Shown here in pieces: positions 10,701 to 21,927 of a DNA stretch of 64,000 nucleotides; the stretch's first letter is position 1; every line of letters begins with the position of its first letter. Source of the DNA: Blasia pusilla (Eukaryota; Marchantiophyta; Marchantiopsida; Blasiales); NCBI GenBank assembly GCA_050084515.1, contig CM114271.1:44640001-44704000 (forward strand). Direction: 5' to 3'. The position numbers were made by a program, and so were the translations under genes. The notes below the pieces were generated by a model that was given only the letters and a program-made list of their open reading frames with translations, did not search any database and had not been told where the DNA came from.

Positions 10701-13226
10701 TAAGAGCAGGAGCTACATTGTGGGTATAAGAGGGTGCAAGCCCAGCAATTGACGCCACATGAATTAATACCCTCAACCAGCATAGATCTTTCAAATCAAG
10801 GATACTGGCAGCAGTAATGCAAGCAACCACTGGAACTCACTGTCCACATATGATTAAAAAAAACTTCCATGGATTCATGTCGTGCTCTAGAAGAAATGAG
10901 GATTGTAACAACCTACTCAATGCGTCATCCAAACTGGCAAGAAAATTGCTATTCACAACTCCAGAGTCTTTCCGAGCTTCCTTGATGAAATGAGATGCAA
11001 GAGCCCAGGACGGTAGATGGCCAGCCAACAGCTCTAAAGGAACCAATCTTATGTTGCAGAATAAATGCAGAACTGGAACTCGCCGTTGAACTTCTAAAAT
11101 GATTTTCATCAGCTTTTTCTCTGGAGCCTCACCTGCAATTCCGTTCAATTCAATTAAGAGGAGTTAAAATCATAAGATGCGCGTTAAATGTAAGTAAGAT
11201 CCCCACACTGAGCTCAGAAAAATGTAATGATACTCGATTTTTTTTACAAGCCTCATCACTCCCCAACCCATATCTTAAGTTACTATGAGTACTGGGCTAC
11301 TGATAACACTCAAATAATTGAACATGTAAATGAGAAAATAGATAAATTCAGGCTAAATTCAACACTTACCATTCATCCATGAATGGCATACCCACACTGC
11401 GAGCAAGCCTGCAATTCTTCCTCGATCATTTGGATTTTCTAGTAGTGAATCTACAGAAAACCAAGAATATCCTGAGTCCAATCATGAAACACTACAGAAA
11501 GTGCACAAGCGTATTCATTATGGCACACAGCAGTGAGATGGCGGCAAAAGAATGGGCATGAGACCAAAACTCGTGTGCAAACATTGCAGAATGAGTGCTA
11601 AATGAAGGAACCAAATTCACTCAAATTTCAGCATATTCCAACAGTAGAGCTAACCGAGGCGAGAAAGAGTCTGAAGGAGGCCTTCACGAACACAAAATGA
11701 TATCTCATCAAGACATTGACGATTTGATTTAAGTTTTTGCATGTCCATGTGTCCATAGAAATCCTCTTGCAGGCATCTCTGCATGCCACGGGTCAAGTCA
11801 CCCTCATAAAGAGCTAATTCCCAGAGAACATGACTTCTATTTTCCTAGTTGATGAAGAACAACCACTCTATGTTCTAGACGGAAATGAGAAACTAGGCAC
11901 AGTTTTATGAAAACCTCCATGTCTGATGAACACAACCAGGAAAAGGGGGGAAACAAAGCAACCTGCTGTGATAGTTCATAAATGCGAAACCAACTCAGAT
12001 ATTCTATACATCATCAATTATCGTAGACGTACCTGGAAGAGCCCCCCCATTAATATGCTGTCAACTTTCGCAACCTCACGATCCAACTTCTCCACCTGGT
12101 CTGCCTCCATTCCAAACTTTGATGGCTCACTTCTTACTGAATGTAGCATCCTATTCACCGGTGGAATGGTTCAAATCGTCAGAAACTGCACCCCATGATG
12201 GATGATATGCCTCCCAACATAAGGCAACATTTCAAGTTCCCATGAGCCACAGCCAATACCACACTAACAGACACCGCTAATAGCTCAGCCTTTCCTGTCG
12301 GGCAACTAGAACACGGTGCTTTGGCCGAACAATAATGATGAACAAGAATATTCAATTTGCTAGTGCAAAGTAAAAATGAGACGAACACTTATTTTTAAAC
12401 TTCGTGGATAATTTTTATTGATAAAACTGTGCAGCTGAGAGATAACTGATAGCTTTGAATTTTCGACCTTCGATGTGGGAGGCCCAACCTTGTAAACAAA
12501 GAGAGAGAATGCCCGATAGTTGTGTTTTGCGCCACAATTTCATCAATGGTAATGAGTACAGTGAAACCCTCGGCCAAACACAGCACCACCGTCCGTAGAT
12601 GGACATTCCAAAAAGATGCGTAGAGCCTTCTGTTGTTCTTGGATGCATCGCCTGCGTATATGGCTTCCAGTTGCTGAACAAGATTGGTGAGTAGTCCTCT
12701 CAATTCCGACACGAACTCCAGAAGCTCCTGGAAAAACGTCAAGGATCTTGCGAAAGTTTTCTGCAGATCTCCCTCCAAGGGCACTCCTTCATGGCTTGGA
12801 CGGAGGCCAAACACAGTCAATCGCGGATAAATTTTGGTTAAGACCTGTAATTCCACGTCAATGCGGCCAAGTGAGACAAATTAACGGTCATGTGTCCAGT
12901 TTAAGAACTCAGCGCGTGCAATTAAATCGAGACATGTACGATTCTCATACCTCTTGCCGCATTTGCATTATTTCAAGGCAATCATGTGCCAGGACTGTAA
13001 TAAGTTTGTTAAATTGGAAATTTTCTGTTGTAATGAGGTCTAAGACCGTCGAACCCTCCAACGCCTTCGTCAAAATATGTACAGGATCTTCATTGACGTC
13101 CCCTACATCTCTGGCAGCAGCTTGGGATGAATTGCTATCAATCTGCTCCAATTTTTCCCAAATGTGATTCCTCCACTCATCCACAAATCTGCGGAGCTTC
13201 TCTTGCTGCTCCTCAGCTGAACCCAT
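1773..13226 (-). CDS. WASHC4: WASH complex subunit 4 (SWIP/KIAA1033 homologue), 24 exons
   Basis: In other eukaryotes SWIP is a core scaffold of the WASH complex, which activates Arp2/3 on endosomes. Exons in transcript order: 13226-12951, 12844-12489, 12150-12033, 11778-11655, 11438-11370, 11132-10841, 10594-10525, 10144-10088, 9712-9644, 9352-9296, 9143-9036, 8374-8339, 8158-8069, 7954-7770, 7508-7399, 7256-7158, 6911-6768, 6573-6412, 6063-5842, 5374-5172, 3978-3807, 2640-2458, 2214-2023, 1856-1773. The conceptual protein (about 1,156 residues) is collinear with animal SWIP (about 1,170) from end to end. Hallmarks include EPSKFGME (exon 3), [15 protein letters not shown] (exon 18), [19 protein letters not shown] (exon 19), [20 protein letters not shown] (exon 20), [15 protein letters not shown] (exon 22), FDSLHWF (exon 23) and SGARIFF before the stop. 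The start is the methionine of MGSAEEQQ; an in-frame ATG 24 codons upstream is possible. All intron phases agree except exon 14/15, where the marked ends leave one extra base. Intron 8 appears to be GC-AG, and the exon 11/12 join has two frame-consistent options. No stop or frameshift was seen within the exons. Confidence 0.9.
2990..3709 (+). mobile_element. 5'-truncated LINE copy inside a SWIP intron
   Basis: The intron between SWIP exons 21 and 22 (2,641-3,806) contains a LINE 3' fragment on the opposite strand to the gene. It matches, over about 700 bp, the 3' end of the LINE at 19.3-20.0 kb. It encodes the same C-terminal stretch (LARFRCG, then DLEIEKG, then a HHY..HC.FY motif) with decay, and shares the 3' end GATAAATCTATTCATTCATT. 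It ends in an ATTC-rich tail at 3,690-3,709. The 5' boundary is approximate. The copy starts deep in the element, as target-primed insertions usually do. No target duplication was resolved. Confidence 0.8.
4040..4790 (+). repeat. AT-rich dispersed repeat, copy A (in a SWIP intron)
   Basis: This is non-coding, AT-rich DNA in the 1.2-kb intron between SWIP exons 20 and 21. Stretches such as ATTTCACTCCTCCATAA and CACTCAAATT near TTCTCTTTAC recur, inverted, at 26,670-27,150. A more diverged direct copy lies at about 37,985-38,420. A short (ATT)n run lies at about 4,759-4,778. No open frame or terminal repeat was recognised, so the class is unknown. Confidence 0.6.
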
Positions 13227-16133
13227 TCTTAATGAGTTCAAGTAGAAGTGACCTCCGACGGCAACTGCAAGCACATGCAGTTCTACTATCCCTGACAAAT
13301 GACATGTAATGTTTGACTGAGTAGCATGATATGAAAAATCACTCGTCTCTCATTTCGAAATTCTCGGTGGGCACCGCTATCATACTATGACCTCTCGACC
13401 TTTCGCATTCTAGTCGGTCCGATCCGAAATACCACGCCTCGAAGATCCACATCACCCGTCCCACTCCACAGCGCACCTTCCTGATAACAATTGCTTCAAG
13501 AGATAAACTTCACCGCCAGCCATGGATCGCCTCCTCACCCTCCGACCTGAACTAATCATTTACCTTCCTCCTTATCACCCGAGCATTTCAATTTTGCCAC
13601 TGTGGAGGGTCCGCAACAACTGTCGGTCAACCATCTTATCATACGTGCCGCACAGGACAGCGCAATTACATGTTCAGATCAGCTCTCTGCAGGCGTCCAA
13701 GCAAACAGAGAAAAGAGTTCACTAGCCAAATAACAAAATGCCTACAACACGCCTACAAAATGCCTTCACGCAATTCAACGCTCCGATGAAATGATTCTGA
13801 AAGTTAGGAATGTCCTCGCTCTAGACAGGAACGACTTCCGTGTTTCAAGCCTCAAACTTCCCTTCCACCACACACCACAGCTATTTGCAGACAAGTGTCC
13901 TACACTGACAGACTAGAGGAATGCTTTCAGCAGAACTTTGCCTGAAGACGACCACACCGCAAAGAATCGCGCATTCCGGAAGCCCTAAAATTTAGTGACA
14001 ACAACTCCCACCAATTCCATGCCCCGAAAACGAAACATCCATTGATCTCCCCGTTCAAATCGCGGATTCGTAGATTGCCCTCAGTTCACGGCTCCGTGAG
14101 TTACCGGACCGAAAGTCTGACGCCCTTCTGTGCTCGTCAACCAGAAACGTCCGCGTGTCGTGAAAGGAAGTCTCGCATTGAGCGAGCACAACTTGAGTGC
14201 ATAGGAGCCGTCGATTAAGCAATCGGACAGCCAATATCACACGGAGAGAACACACCCGATGGATGATGTTTGCTCCCATCAAAGACTTGCTGTTCAAATT
14301 AAAGGCAAGGGGATTCTAAAAAAACCATATGACTATAATGTACCCAACTGCGATGAGAGGACTAGTGGCACTATCGCACTATGATATCCTGGCTTTAGTC
14401 TACGAACTCGGTGTCATAATCCGTCCATCTCAAGATGGCAATAGGGGGTGTCCCTTGTCCTACCTATCTAAGGGGTGGATTCCATGCGCAGGGTATCGGC
14501 GACGATAGAGCGATGTCGATTTTTTTGCGCCCAAAACTTTTGGGCGTAGAAATCATCTAGCATCTCCGTGACCCATTTAATTAAAATCCGTTTGAAATTA
14601 ATTATTACTGGTGGATGTTTCCTTCGTTAACCGTTGGATAAACTTTTGGGACCCAAAAAATGGATCCCCGCAACCTCCACACGTGCCCGTGGAATCGACC
14701 CATAAGAAATGTCAACAGGAATCCGAGCGCTAGGTAAAAAATTCCATAAGTTTCTAGATTTGTAGCTTGTTTCTCACTAAGCTAAGAGTGTCATGTTCGG
14801 ATCTTCTTATGCGCCTAAGCTTAAGTTGTTTCTCAATGATTGTCTACAAACTTGCTCCCCTCTGCTTTAGTCATTTTCAACATCCTCCTAGTGTTGTAGT
14901 CACGCTCCCAAGTTGCCTCCACATCCTCGCGCCTTAGTCTCTAAGTTGTTTTCTCACCCAATTGTTGTTGGACCTTCTCAAGCCCTTTATACGTTCATCC
15001 TATTCTTACTAATCCAAAGGTTGTATTGTTGGAGCCCACCGAATTCAGTGTCTGCTCTAATTCCTTTGGAGATAACTTTGCTTGTTCCAAAAGGTCTTTA
15101 AACGCGATCAACCTCCATCGATACGTACACATCCCAATTCCAATCGGAACTCTATTGCCTTACCCTCATACGTCTTTGGCAAATACTTCTCCTTATGTTT
15201 CAAAATTTATAGATACAATCTTTTCAGACAATCCAACCTAAATGACTTTTCAAGTATATATCTAATGCCTCTTTGTGTGAATCCTTGTACATTCAATTCT
15301 TTACTCAAACTTCCTTATGCTAAGTAGACATAGCATTTTAGTTGTCTCCGACCCTCCTCTAGGTTGAAGCTTACCTTCTCCACACTTGCCCCAAAATATA
15401 CCTTACTCATTACAATGCCTACTGCTAGTGTGTAAATTGTGCATTTAATTCTCATTGAGACAAGTCATCTCAGTAAGTAGAGGGAGGGTAGGGCATCTGC
15501 ATCGCTTGGTTGCATTCGTGGGAGTTGGGGTGCCGTACGATGTAATGTATATCACTCCTTCAAGTGAGCGATTCTCGATAGGTTTTTTTTCCTTGTAGCC
15601 GTAAAGGTTTTATGTCCCGACATAGAAAACCTTTATGTCTACAAGTCATTTTTTCCTTCCGATCAATGTGGTTAGGGGTGCTTCACTCCACATAGTTGAT
15701 TCTCCGACGGCCCCTTAGTTGGAGTATAGTCTTTGATCATTCTTTGGCTTGGTTTAGGTTTTGTTACTCTGCGGCATGTTGTAGGTGTTCAATTGGATCG
15801 CTCCTCTGCACCAGCATTTTTCTCGTGTGAAGATTGCATTACGTTCGGCAACGATAATTTCATAACACATATTCTTTTTTTAGATTTCAGCATTGGGATC
15901 TGCGGCCATTTGCATCTCTCAATGGAGGTAATCAATTTTTTTTCTTGTTGATTTGATCGCGGACCCATTGCTTTTCTAAGAAATTACATCAACCCAATCG
16001 GCGGAAAATTCATATTCCTGTAGCTCACGACGTGCACCCTCTTTGTTACTAGCTTTGGCAAATGAGGGTTGGTGCATGGTAAAGCTTAGTGAATTGATTC
16101 ATTCATCACCTCTTTGTTGGGCGATACCTGCCA
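13227..16133. other. SWIP 5' flank and intergenic DNA, no gene recognised
   Basis: The first few hundred bases upstream of the SWIP start should hold its 5' UTR and promoter, but I could not single out a TATA box. Short open frames (for example minus strand 14,055-14,297 and plus strand 15,733-15,951) resemble no family I know. The one structural signal is the imperfect hairpin at 15,592-15,645, listed separately. Confidence 0.4.
15592..15645. repeat. Imperfect inverted repeat, arms of about 25 bp
   Basis: The left arm (15,592-15,616) begins CTTGTAGCCGTAAAGG. The right arm (15,619-15,645) ends CCTTTATGTCTACAAG. The arms pair over roughly 22 positions with a small bulge and almost no loop. 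This could be a MITE-like foldback or an RNA hairpin. Confidence 0.7.
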
Positions 16134-17010
16134 CTAGAACAATTCAAGAGTTTTATGACTAGCTCATATGACTCCCTCAAGTCATATATGTCCTAAAATG
16201 ATTGGAAATGATTGATGACTCATGGAGTCATAAATGCCTAGTCATCTACGATACCATGACTCGAGTCCTTTTAAGATGAAAGACCTAGTCATTCATTTAA
16301 ATCACTGACACATCACCAAAGTGCATAATAATGACAAATTATAGTCATATAAAATGACGATCATACCAGCATATGACTTGGCAAGACGTAAACTACTACT
16401 ACTTAAATCATGACACTTATCACATAATATGAGAAACATATGAGTCATACTGTTGGGAGAATTTCATAAAAATGACTACAAATTCATTTCTATGACTAAG
16501 CTTTGAAATACGACTAAATCAATTTGATCATTTTGTTTTGTCCAAATGACTTCAAATGGTTATATAGGACTCTATAAATGACGTGGTCTACGTGTATGTC
16601 TCAAGTGTGACTACTTTGTATGACTCGATGCTTTGTGAATATAACTAGGAACTTAAATATATGAATTTTTTAAATAACTTCATATTTTATTGCTTTTTAT
16701 TACATATTTTCTTATGACTAGAAGTTGACTTCTTTATATGACTCATATTATGCATGCCAAGTCTGAATGACTCCAAGATGTATTAATATGACTATATGAT
16801 AAGATGAATATGACTAGGTACCTAAATAAACAACTCGTGATACAACTTTTCAATGAGTGCATATTGTTTTAGTATGACTTGGTACATGTTTGGATCACTA
16901 GTTTAAATGACTACATATTTATTTATGACTAGAGTTTAGCTACTAATATGACTCACTGATTTATGATTTATATGATTTATATGACATATTTAACTGACTT
17001 CAAGTTACAT
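16134..17010 (+). mobile_element. CACTA-like terminus with a TGACT subterminal array (candidate)
   Basis: A CACTAGAACAATTCAAGAG sequence at 16,134 resembles the terminal repeat of a CACTA (En/Spm) transposon. It is followed by about 870 bp in which TGACT occurs roughly 22 times and AGTCA about seven times, against an expectation near two in total. CACTA elements characteristically carry arrays of short subterminal motifs bound by their own proteins. The opposite terminal repeat and the 3-bp target duplication were not found, so the element's extent is unknown and the class is an inference. Confidence 0.4.
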
Positions 17011-17418
17011 GAATCAGAAGTAGGTATAATGATAGAAGGCTTAAGGTTCTCCTTGTAGAATATAGCCTATCAATTCATGCATTCATTCTTACAAGACATT
17101 GATAAAATAATCAGAGGAAAGGAAATGTGGAGATTTTAATTCAGACATTCCATTCATCAATTGAGAATGCGATGTAAAAACAAATACCTAATTGGAAACT
17201 ACTGAGTTCATTATTCAGAAACAATAATAAAGTTCAGTACTCTCATATTGAATAAAAGTAACTTCAACAAAAAAATAAAATGGTCAGGAACATCACTACA
17301 AGTAATCAATAGTTATTTCTCCAAAGGGTCCAAGAGTACAGAGAGAACGATGTCAACAAAACATGCAATAGTGTAAGTAAATATTGTCTACATATAGGCA
17401 TGAATTTCTAATATTAGC

Positions 17419-17810
17419 CTAGGATTTCTTCAAATTTACTTTAGGCCAAAGTATAGAACCTCCAAGAACGTCACCCAAAGTGTATTTGGGTGGCATATAA
17501 GACTCATTTGGCTTCCATAACTTATGATCCAAGAATGCAAGATGAACAATCTTGAGATCCACACGTACCAACCCCGATGAGATGACACTTCCATGAAATT
17601 TGTCTTGTCCACTCAAGCCGATTAATCATCACTGGCCAAAATGGTCCTACTGAGCTTGGAATTTGTAAGTTGAATCTCATCTCTCACACAAATCTGCAAA
17701 CCCAAGATACAAGGATGAGTCTTTTGAGGAAAAAAATGCATAACGTTGGTGTTGGACAAATAATCCAAAGCATTATTAGTTATTGCTCCCTTTATTATAA
17801 TATTGTACCA
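17419..17810 (-). pseudogene. Fragment resembling the C-terminal domain of plant CACTA-associated proteins
   Basis: Two abutting open stretches on the minus strand (17,622-17,810, then 17,419-17,616) read as one decayed protein. The segment with LVRVDLKIVHLAFLD, then LW.P, then a TLGD..GGSILWPK ending has the spacing of the small domain found near the end of plant En/Spm-type transposon proteins (the VRV...P...VG..IAWP pattern, DUF8039-like). It lies just right of the TGACT array, which supports a common CACTA origin. The resemblance is weak and no catalytic domain is visible. Confidence 0.3.
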
Positions 17811-19084
17811 CTTGAACAAAATTATAATTAATCACTACTTGCATCTTGACGCCATTCAAGCTGCAAGTAGTGAATATGATAGTGATGTCAAGTCAGGAAG
17901 CAATAAGAAATACACTAGGAAGATATGCACATGCACTTGGAAGAAAAATATTCTTGACTCTTGTAACACGTCTCTTTTTTTCTGGAGAAGACTCTTTCTC
18001 CCAACAATGAAACCTGCATAGTACCTAAGGAGAGTGAAATAAAGGAAAACCAATTTTGTTATGTTGAATATACATAGATACCATTGCACTGATATATAGC
18101 TATAATATCAGAGAGAGAGAAATATACCAAACTGAAACTTGACATTTATTTGATGTACATAATCTCTTGCTATAATGCATTGAAGATCTCTTTGAAACTA
18201 TAGAAAGGGTAAGGATAACAAAAGTAGAGAGGGGAAGAAAAGAAAACTTGAGAGGGTTGTTGCTTTAGGTATGTACTCATTGAGTGTATGTTCATGTTGG
18301 AATATATAACACTAGTGCATTTGCACTAGTGTTGTCAGTTAGGAGTAACGAGTTGTGTAGGAGTTAAAGCGTTAACTAGAACATGTAGGAGTGAAATAAA
18401 CCAATGGAGAAGCCACCATTTGTTGTATCTTCATTTATTTATGTTAGCAGCAATAACGATTTGCAATGTCAAGAAATTGTCGAAACTTGTCGGGGTTCTA
18501 CGTGCTTGCAATTACACTACTCCGCCTTGGGGCATGCACATTCGCCAAGGCTTGGTTCCAATTGCATCAGCCTATCACATTATTGCACCTAGCACACTCT
18601 CGAGGTTTAGTCAATCTGTGCAACCTACCATAGAATTAATTATTTTTCCTTCTCTACTAAGAAGGTTAGAGTAAAGTGTTGCAAGTAGGTATGCTACTAT
18701 AACATTGGTTTGTATCAGGGTAAAAAAAATTTAACTTTTTGCTGTTGTCCCTTTGCGTCGTGCCAATACAACATTATGCACTGTGTATTCCCATCTCCAA
18801 ATATAGCATACCTTGCAATCTACGTAGCTAAGGTTCCATCGCCATTGTAGTTTCTTATGCACCTACTGTCAATTGACGAACAACAATCCTTGCAATAGCT
18901 CGTAGATCTTAGGCGATTAAACAACTATAACGATGACTCAAGTACTATCTCACATCTGCCTTCATTTTGTACATTGCCAGTATGTTCCATATCTCCCCGC
19001 TATTTTGATTGTTAGGGTGTCCTCCTATTCTTGACTATGCACGACGCATCCTTTATACTATGAATTTCTTGTTGCTTCTGAGTG
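17811..19084. other. Intergenic DNA, no gene recognised
   Basis: AT-rich sequence with no recognisable protein or RNA gene. It contains a perfect inverted repeat at 18,308-18,333 with 12-bp arms (AACACTAGTGCA) and a two-base loop. The arms contain CACTAGTG, but no longer terminal repeat extends from it. Confidence 0.4.
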
Positions 19085-19205
19085 GGATTGAACTAAGAGA
19101 CAGATTAGAATGGAAAATAATTAGATAGACAAAGACCAAGGGAGGGAGAGGAGATGTCCATAATAAATCAGCATGCACTACGTTCTATCCATGTGAGAGA
19201 GCGAG
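19085..19205 (+). repeat. Dispersed repeat of about 120 bp, copy 1
   Basis: This segment, containing AAGAGACAGATTAGAA and GACCAAGGGAG, recurs in the same orientation at 26,304-26,415. Both copies lie next to GA-rich microsatellite DNA. Together they bracket the LINE and the GA-rich block, so they may be parts of one older repeat that was later split. Confidence 0.65.
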
Positions 19206-19232
19206 GGAGAGGGTGAGAGAGCGAGGGAGAGG

Positions 19233-19234
<2 letters not shown>

Positions 19235-19306
<72 letters not shown>
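19235..19306. repeat. (GA)n microsatellite at the LINE 3' end
   Basis: A run of GA dinucleotides, with interruptions at its left edge, abuts the 3' terminus of the minus-strand LINE. The LINE tail reads as TTCATTCATTC followed by CT repeats on the minus strand. The microsatellite may have grown from the element's tail or from the target site. Confidence 0.9.
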
Positions 19307-19311
<5 letters not shown>

Positions 19312-19409
19312 TGAATAGATTTATTGTCCACGGGGACCCCACAGGGCCATGGGACTTAGTTTTGACACTTAACAACAAATTTGGAGAGAGAGCAAGCACC
19401 AGCGAGGGC

Positions 19410-19860
19410 CTAAGGGGTCCTCAGAGCCATGTGAGTGTCCCTGGTCTTCACACAACTATGCAAGAATTTAGCACTCTGAGTCTGATTCTGCCTAGTCATG
19501 AACGGGAGGACCCTAGGAGCTCGGTGAACAAAGAGATCCGGGAAGTCAAGCCTAATGTGATCGTAAAAGGTGCAGTCGAAGAGGTAGTGATGTTCATCAT
19601 CAACAAGCCCCGAAGTTGCAAAATCTACATAATCATCCTCTCTTTTCTTTTGTGAGAATTTTCCTTTCTCAATCTCCAGGTCAGTAGAGCCACATCTGAA
19701 TCTCGCTAATGTATGACGTAACTTAGTGGGAATGGGGGCAGAGATGTAGGCGGCTTGCTGCATGGATTTGCAATTGTTCATGAGGGTGTGGTAGCGCCTC
19801 ATTCTTTCACCATTTTTGTGAGAGGAATTCCCCCTGCTTTCCCAGAGGCGCTGGTGTCGG
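19410..19860 (-). pseudogene. LINE ORF2 C-terminal Cys/His domain
   Basis: An open stretch of 130 codons lies at the end of the LINE. It contains [23 protein letters not shown] and EHHYLFDCTFY, in the pattern of the Cys/His cluster that follows reverse transcriptase in L1-like ORF2 proteins. The same segment is found in the intronic copy at 3.2-3.6 kb. Its exact role is not known; in related elements this region is thought to bind nucleic acid. Confidence 0.7.
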
Positions 19861-20258
19861 CCCTAGTTGATGGCAATGTAATTGTTGTGTAATTGTTCAA
19901 CAAGGTCTGGTGGGTGGGTCGAGTCACTCCCGTAGGCATAGTCAGGATGGATATTCCCCATTTCATGAGCCACTCCGTGCAGTCATAGTACTAATTTTTA
20001 GCCCCAAGGGTGGCACTACTTTTTGAAACCACGTAGGCCCTGGCGGATAGACGATTGGGATCGTCCTCGCAGATATCCTCAAGGTGTTGGAGAAATGTGA
20101 TCAGATTCTTAACAGCATGGATCTCCATTGGTACTTCCCCAAACTCAGCCAATAGAATGTCGTGGGAGTGGTTTTCCTAATGCCCAGACTGACGGCGCAT
20201 GAAGAGTTTAGGGGGCCTCAAGGCCCAGGGGCCAAGCCTTGAGCTGGGGCCCCACACT

Positions 20259-21480
20259 TCAGATGCATAGAGTGTGGATGGGATTGCGAGCTTTGAAGAG
20301 ATGGAGTTTCGTGGAATATGCCGAGTTCCATTCTTTCGCAATTGGATTGTAGCAGTGTAGACCCTCAAGCTGCATTGATCTTGTTACGACTCCCATTAGC
20401 TCTCCATTGGTTGTTGGGTTTGAGTTGCACCCCAGGTATATGTACTTACCCACAATCTCAATGATCTCCCTTCTCATTCCCGGTGAAGGTGAAAGTATGT
20501 GACCGCTCCGCCCGTGAGGGAGCCGTGATCCAAAGATGATTATCTGCGTTTTCAGCAAGTTGACTTCCATGCTTGATTTGTTGCGAAGCTTGAAAGTGCA
20601 TTCGAGGTAAAGTTGGAGCCCATGTGTTGTTCTAGACATCAGAACTATATCATCTACATACTGAGGAGCAGGGGATGAGGCGGTGTGCTAGCTCGGTGGA
20701 TCTTCATTCACTCGAAAGCACCTCTTCAAGTTTGTCAATGTAGAGCCCAAACAACGTAGGTGAGAGGGGGCATCCTTGTTTGACTTCGGTGTTGGAAGAT
20801 AAAGTTTCAGATCTGCCCCTCTTAGTGGCAATCTGTGCAAACACCTGAGCATATAAGACCTTGATCGTTGTAAGTTGTTGTGGTGGGACACCCAACTCTT
20901 CAAGTCGTTTCAAAGGAGCCCTTGGGACCTGTGTCAAAGGCCTTCTTGAAGTCTACAAACACAGAACAATTTACCGGGCTTGTGACCAATTCTCGACTTG
21001 GAGTTTCTTCAATCAGTACTCGGAGTGTGAGAAGGTGATCCAGGGTGTTATGTGAGTGTCGGAAACCTGCTTGTCCTCTGGCTCGCACCTTCTTTTCCTC
21101 AGCCCATTGTCGCTGATTTTCCTTTCAATGATGAGTCTGTACAACTTGGCCATGAGGGAGCTCACCATGATCGTTCGTAGTTGGATGGTATCATTGGGTC
21201 TCCATCCTTGAAGAGTGGGTAGATCGTATTCATTTGCCATTCGGTGGGAAGCCCTGTTGAAGCTGCGGTATTGAACATTCTGGTGAGGTTGGGCCAATTG
21301 CCTCACTTGCGAATTTGAACATTTGAGTCGGCACCCAGGCCATCCTACGGTTTGTTATGTAGCCTTTTGATTCTGATGTGACATCGTCAATGGTGAAGAG
21401 GTCCGATAGATCCCGAAGCCCATTCGGCCGAGGATCGGTGGGAGCGGATGTTGGAGTGGTAAAGTTGGGTACCATATGTG
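20259..21480 (-). pseudogene. LINE reverse transcriptase, broken
   Basis: Successive short frames carry the reverse transcriptase blocks in order: VSSLMAKLYRLIIERK near 21.15 kb, RARGQAGFR then HNTLDH near 21.06 kb, VFVDFKKAFD near 20.95 kb, QGCPLSPTLFGLYIDKLEE near 20.75 kb, and the catalytic box YVDD at 20,649-20,660. These are the fingers and palm of a LINE polymerase that would copy its RNA at the nicked target. At least three frame changes separate the blocks. The catalytic box has valine where most LINEs have alanine (YADD). Confidence 0.8.
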
Positions 21481-21927
21481 GTCGGATCTGTAGATCCTAG
21501 AGTGGAATGATGTTCTGTCTATTCTGAGTATTCTCCAGAATTTGGCGATTGGTATTTCATCACATTGTGTGAACTCTGTGATCTTGATGGCAATGTATTT
21601 GTGTTTCTTCCTACGTACCAATCGTTTGTAAGTTTTTGCAACAATCGAGTGTGTGGAGAGTGTGGATCCTCCCTCGCTGGTGATTCGGCTCCCAGCAGGC
21701 CTCTTTGCGGTCCTTGTCAAACCAGGGTTGGGAGAAGAATGTAGAAGTGGATCTAATGAGTTTGCCTCTAGATAGTTGGAAACGAGGACTTTTCGCAACA
21801 TTGATGTAGGATGTCGCTGAACTCGATCGTGTTCACTTTGTGGTGAGCACTCTGTGAAAGCCTTGTTGACGAGTGTGATGAGTTCATCTTTCTTTTCTTG
21901 AAGGAAAGTGTATCGACACTTGGTCGG

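Noticed and set aside
18308-18333. Second CACTA terminus from the CACTAGTG inverted repeat
   Set aside because: The match to CACTAGAACAA stops after the first six bases, and the site is a self-contained small hairpin.
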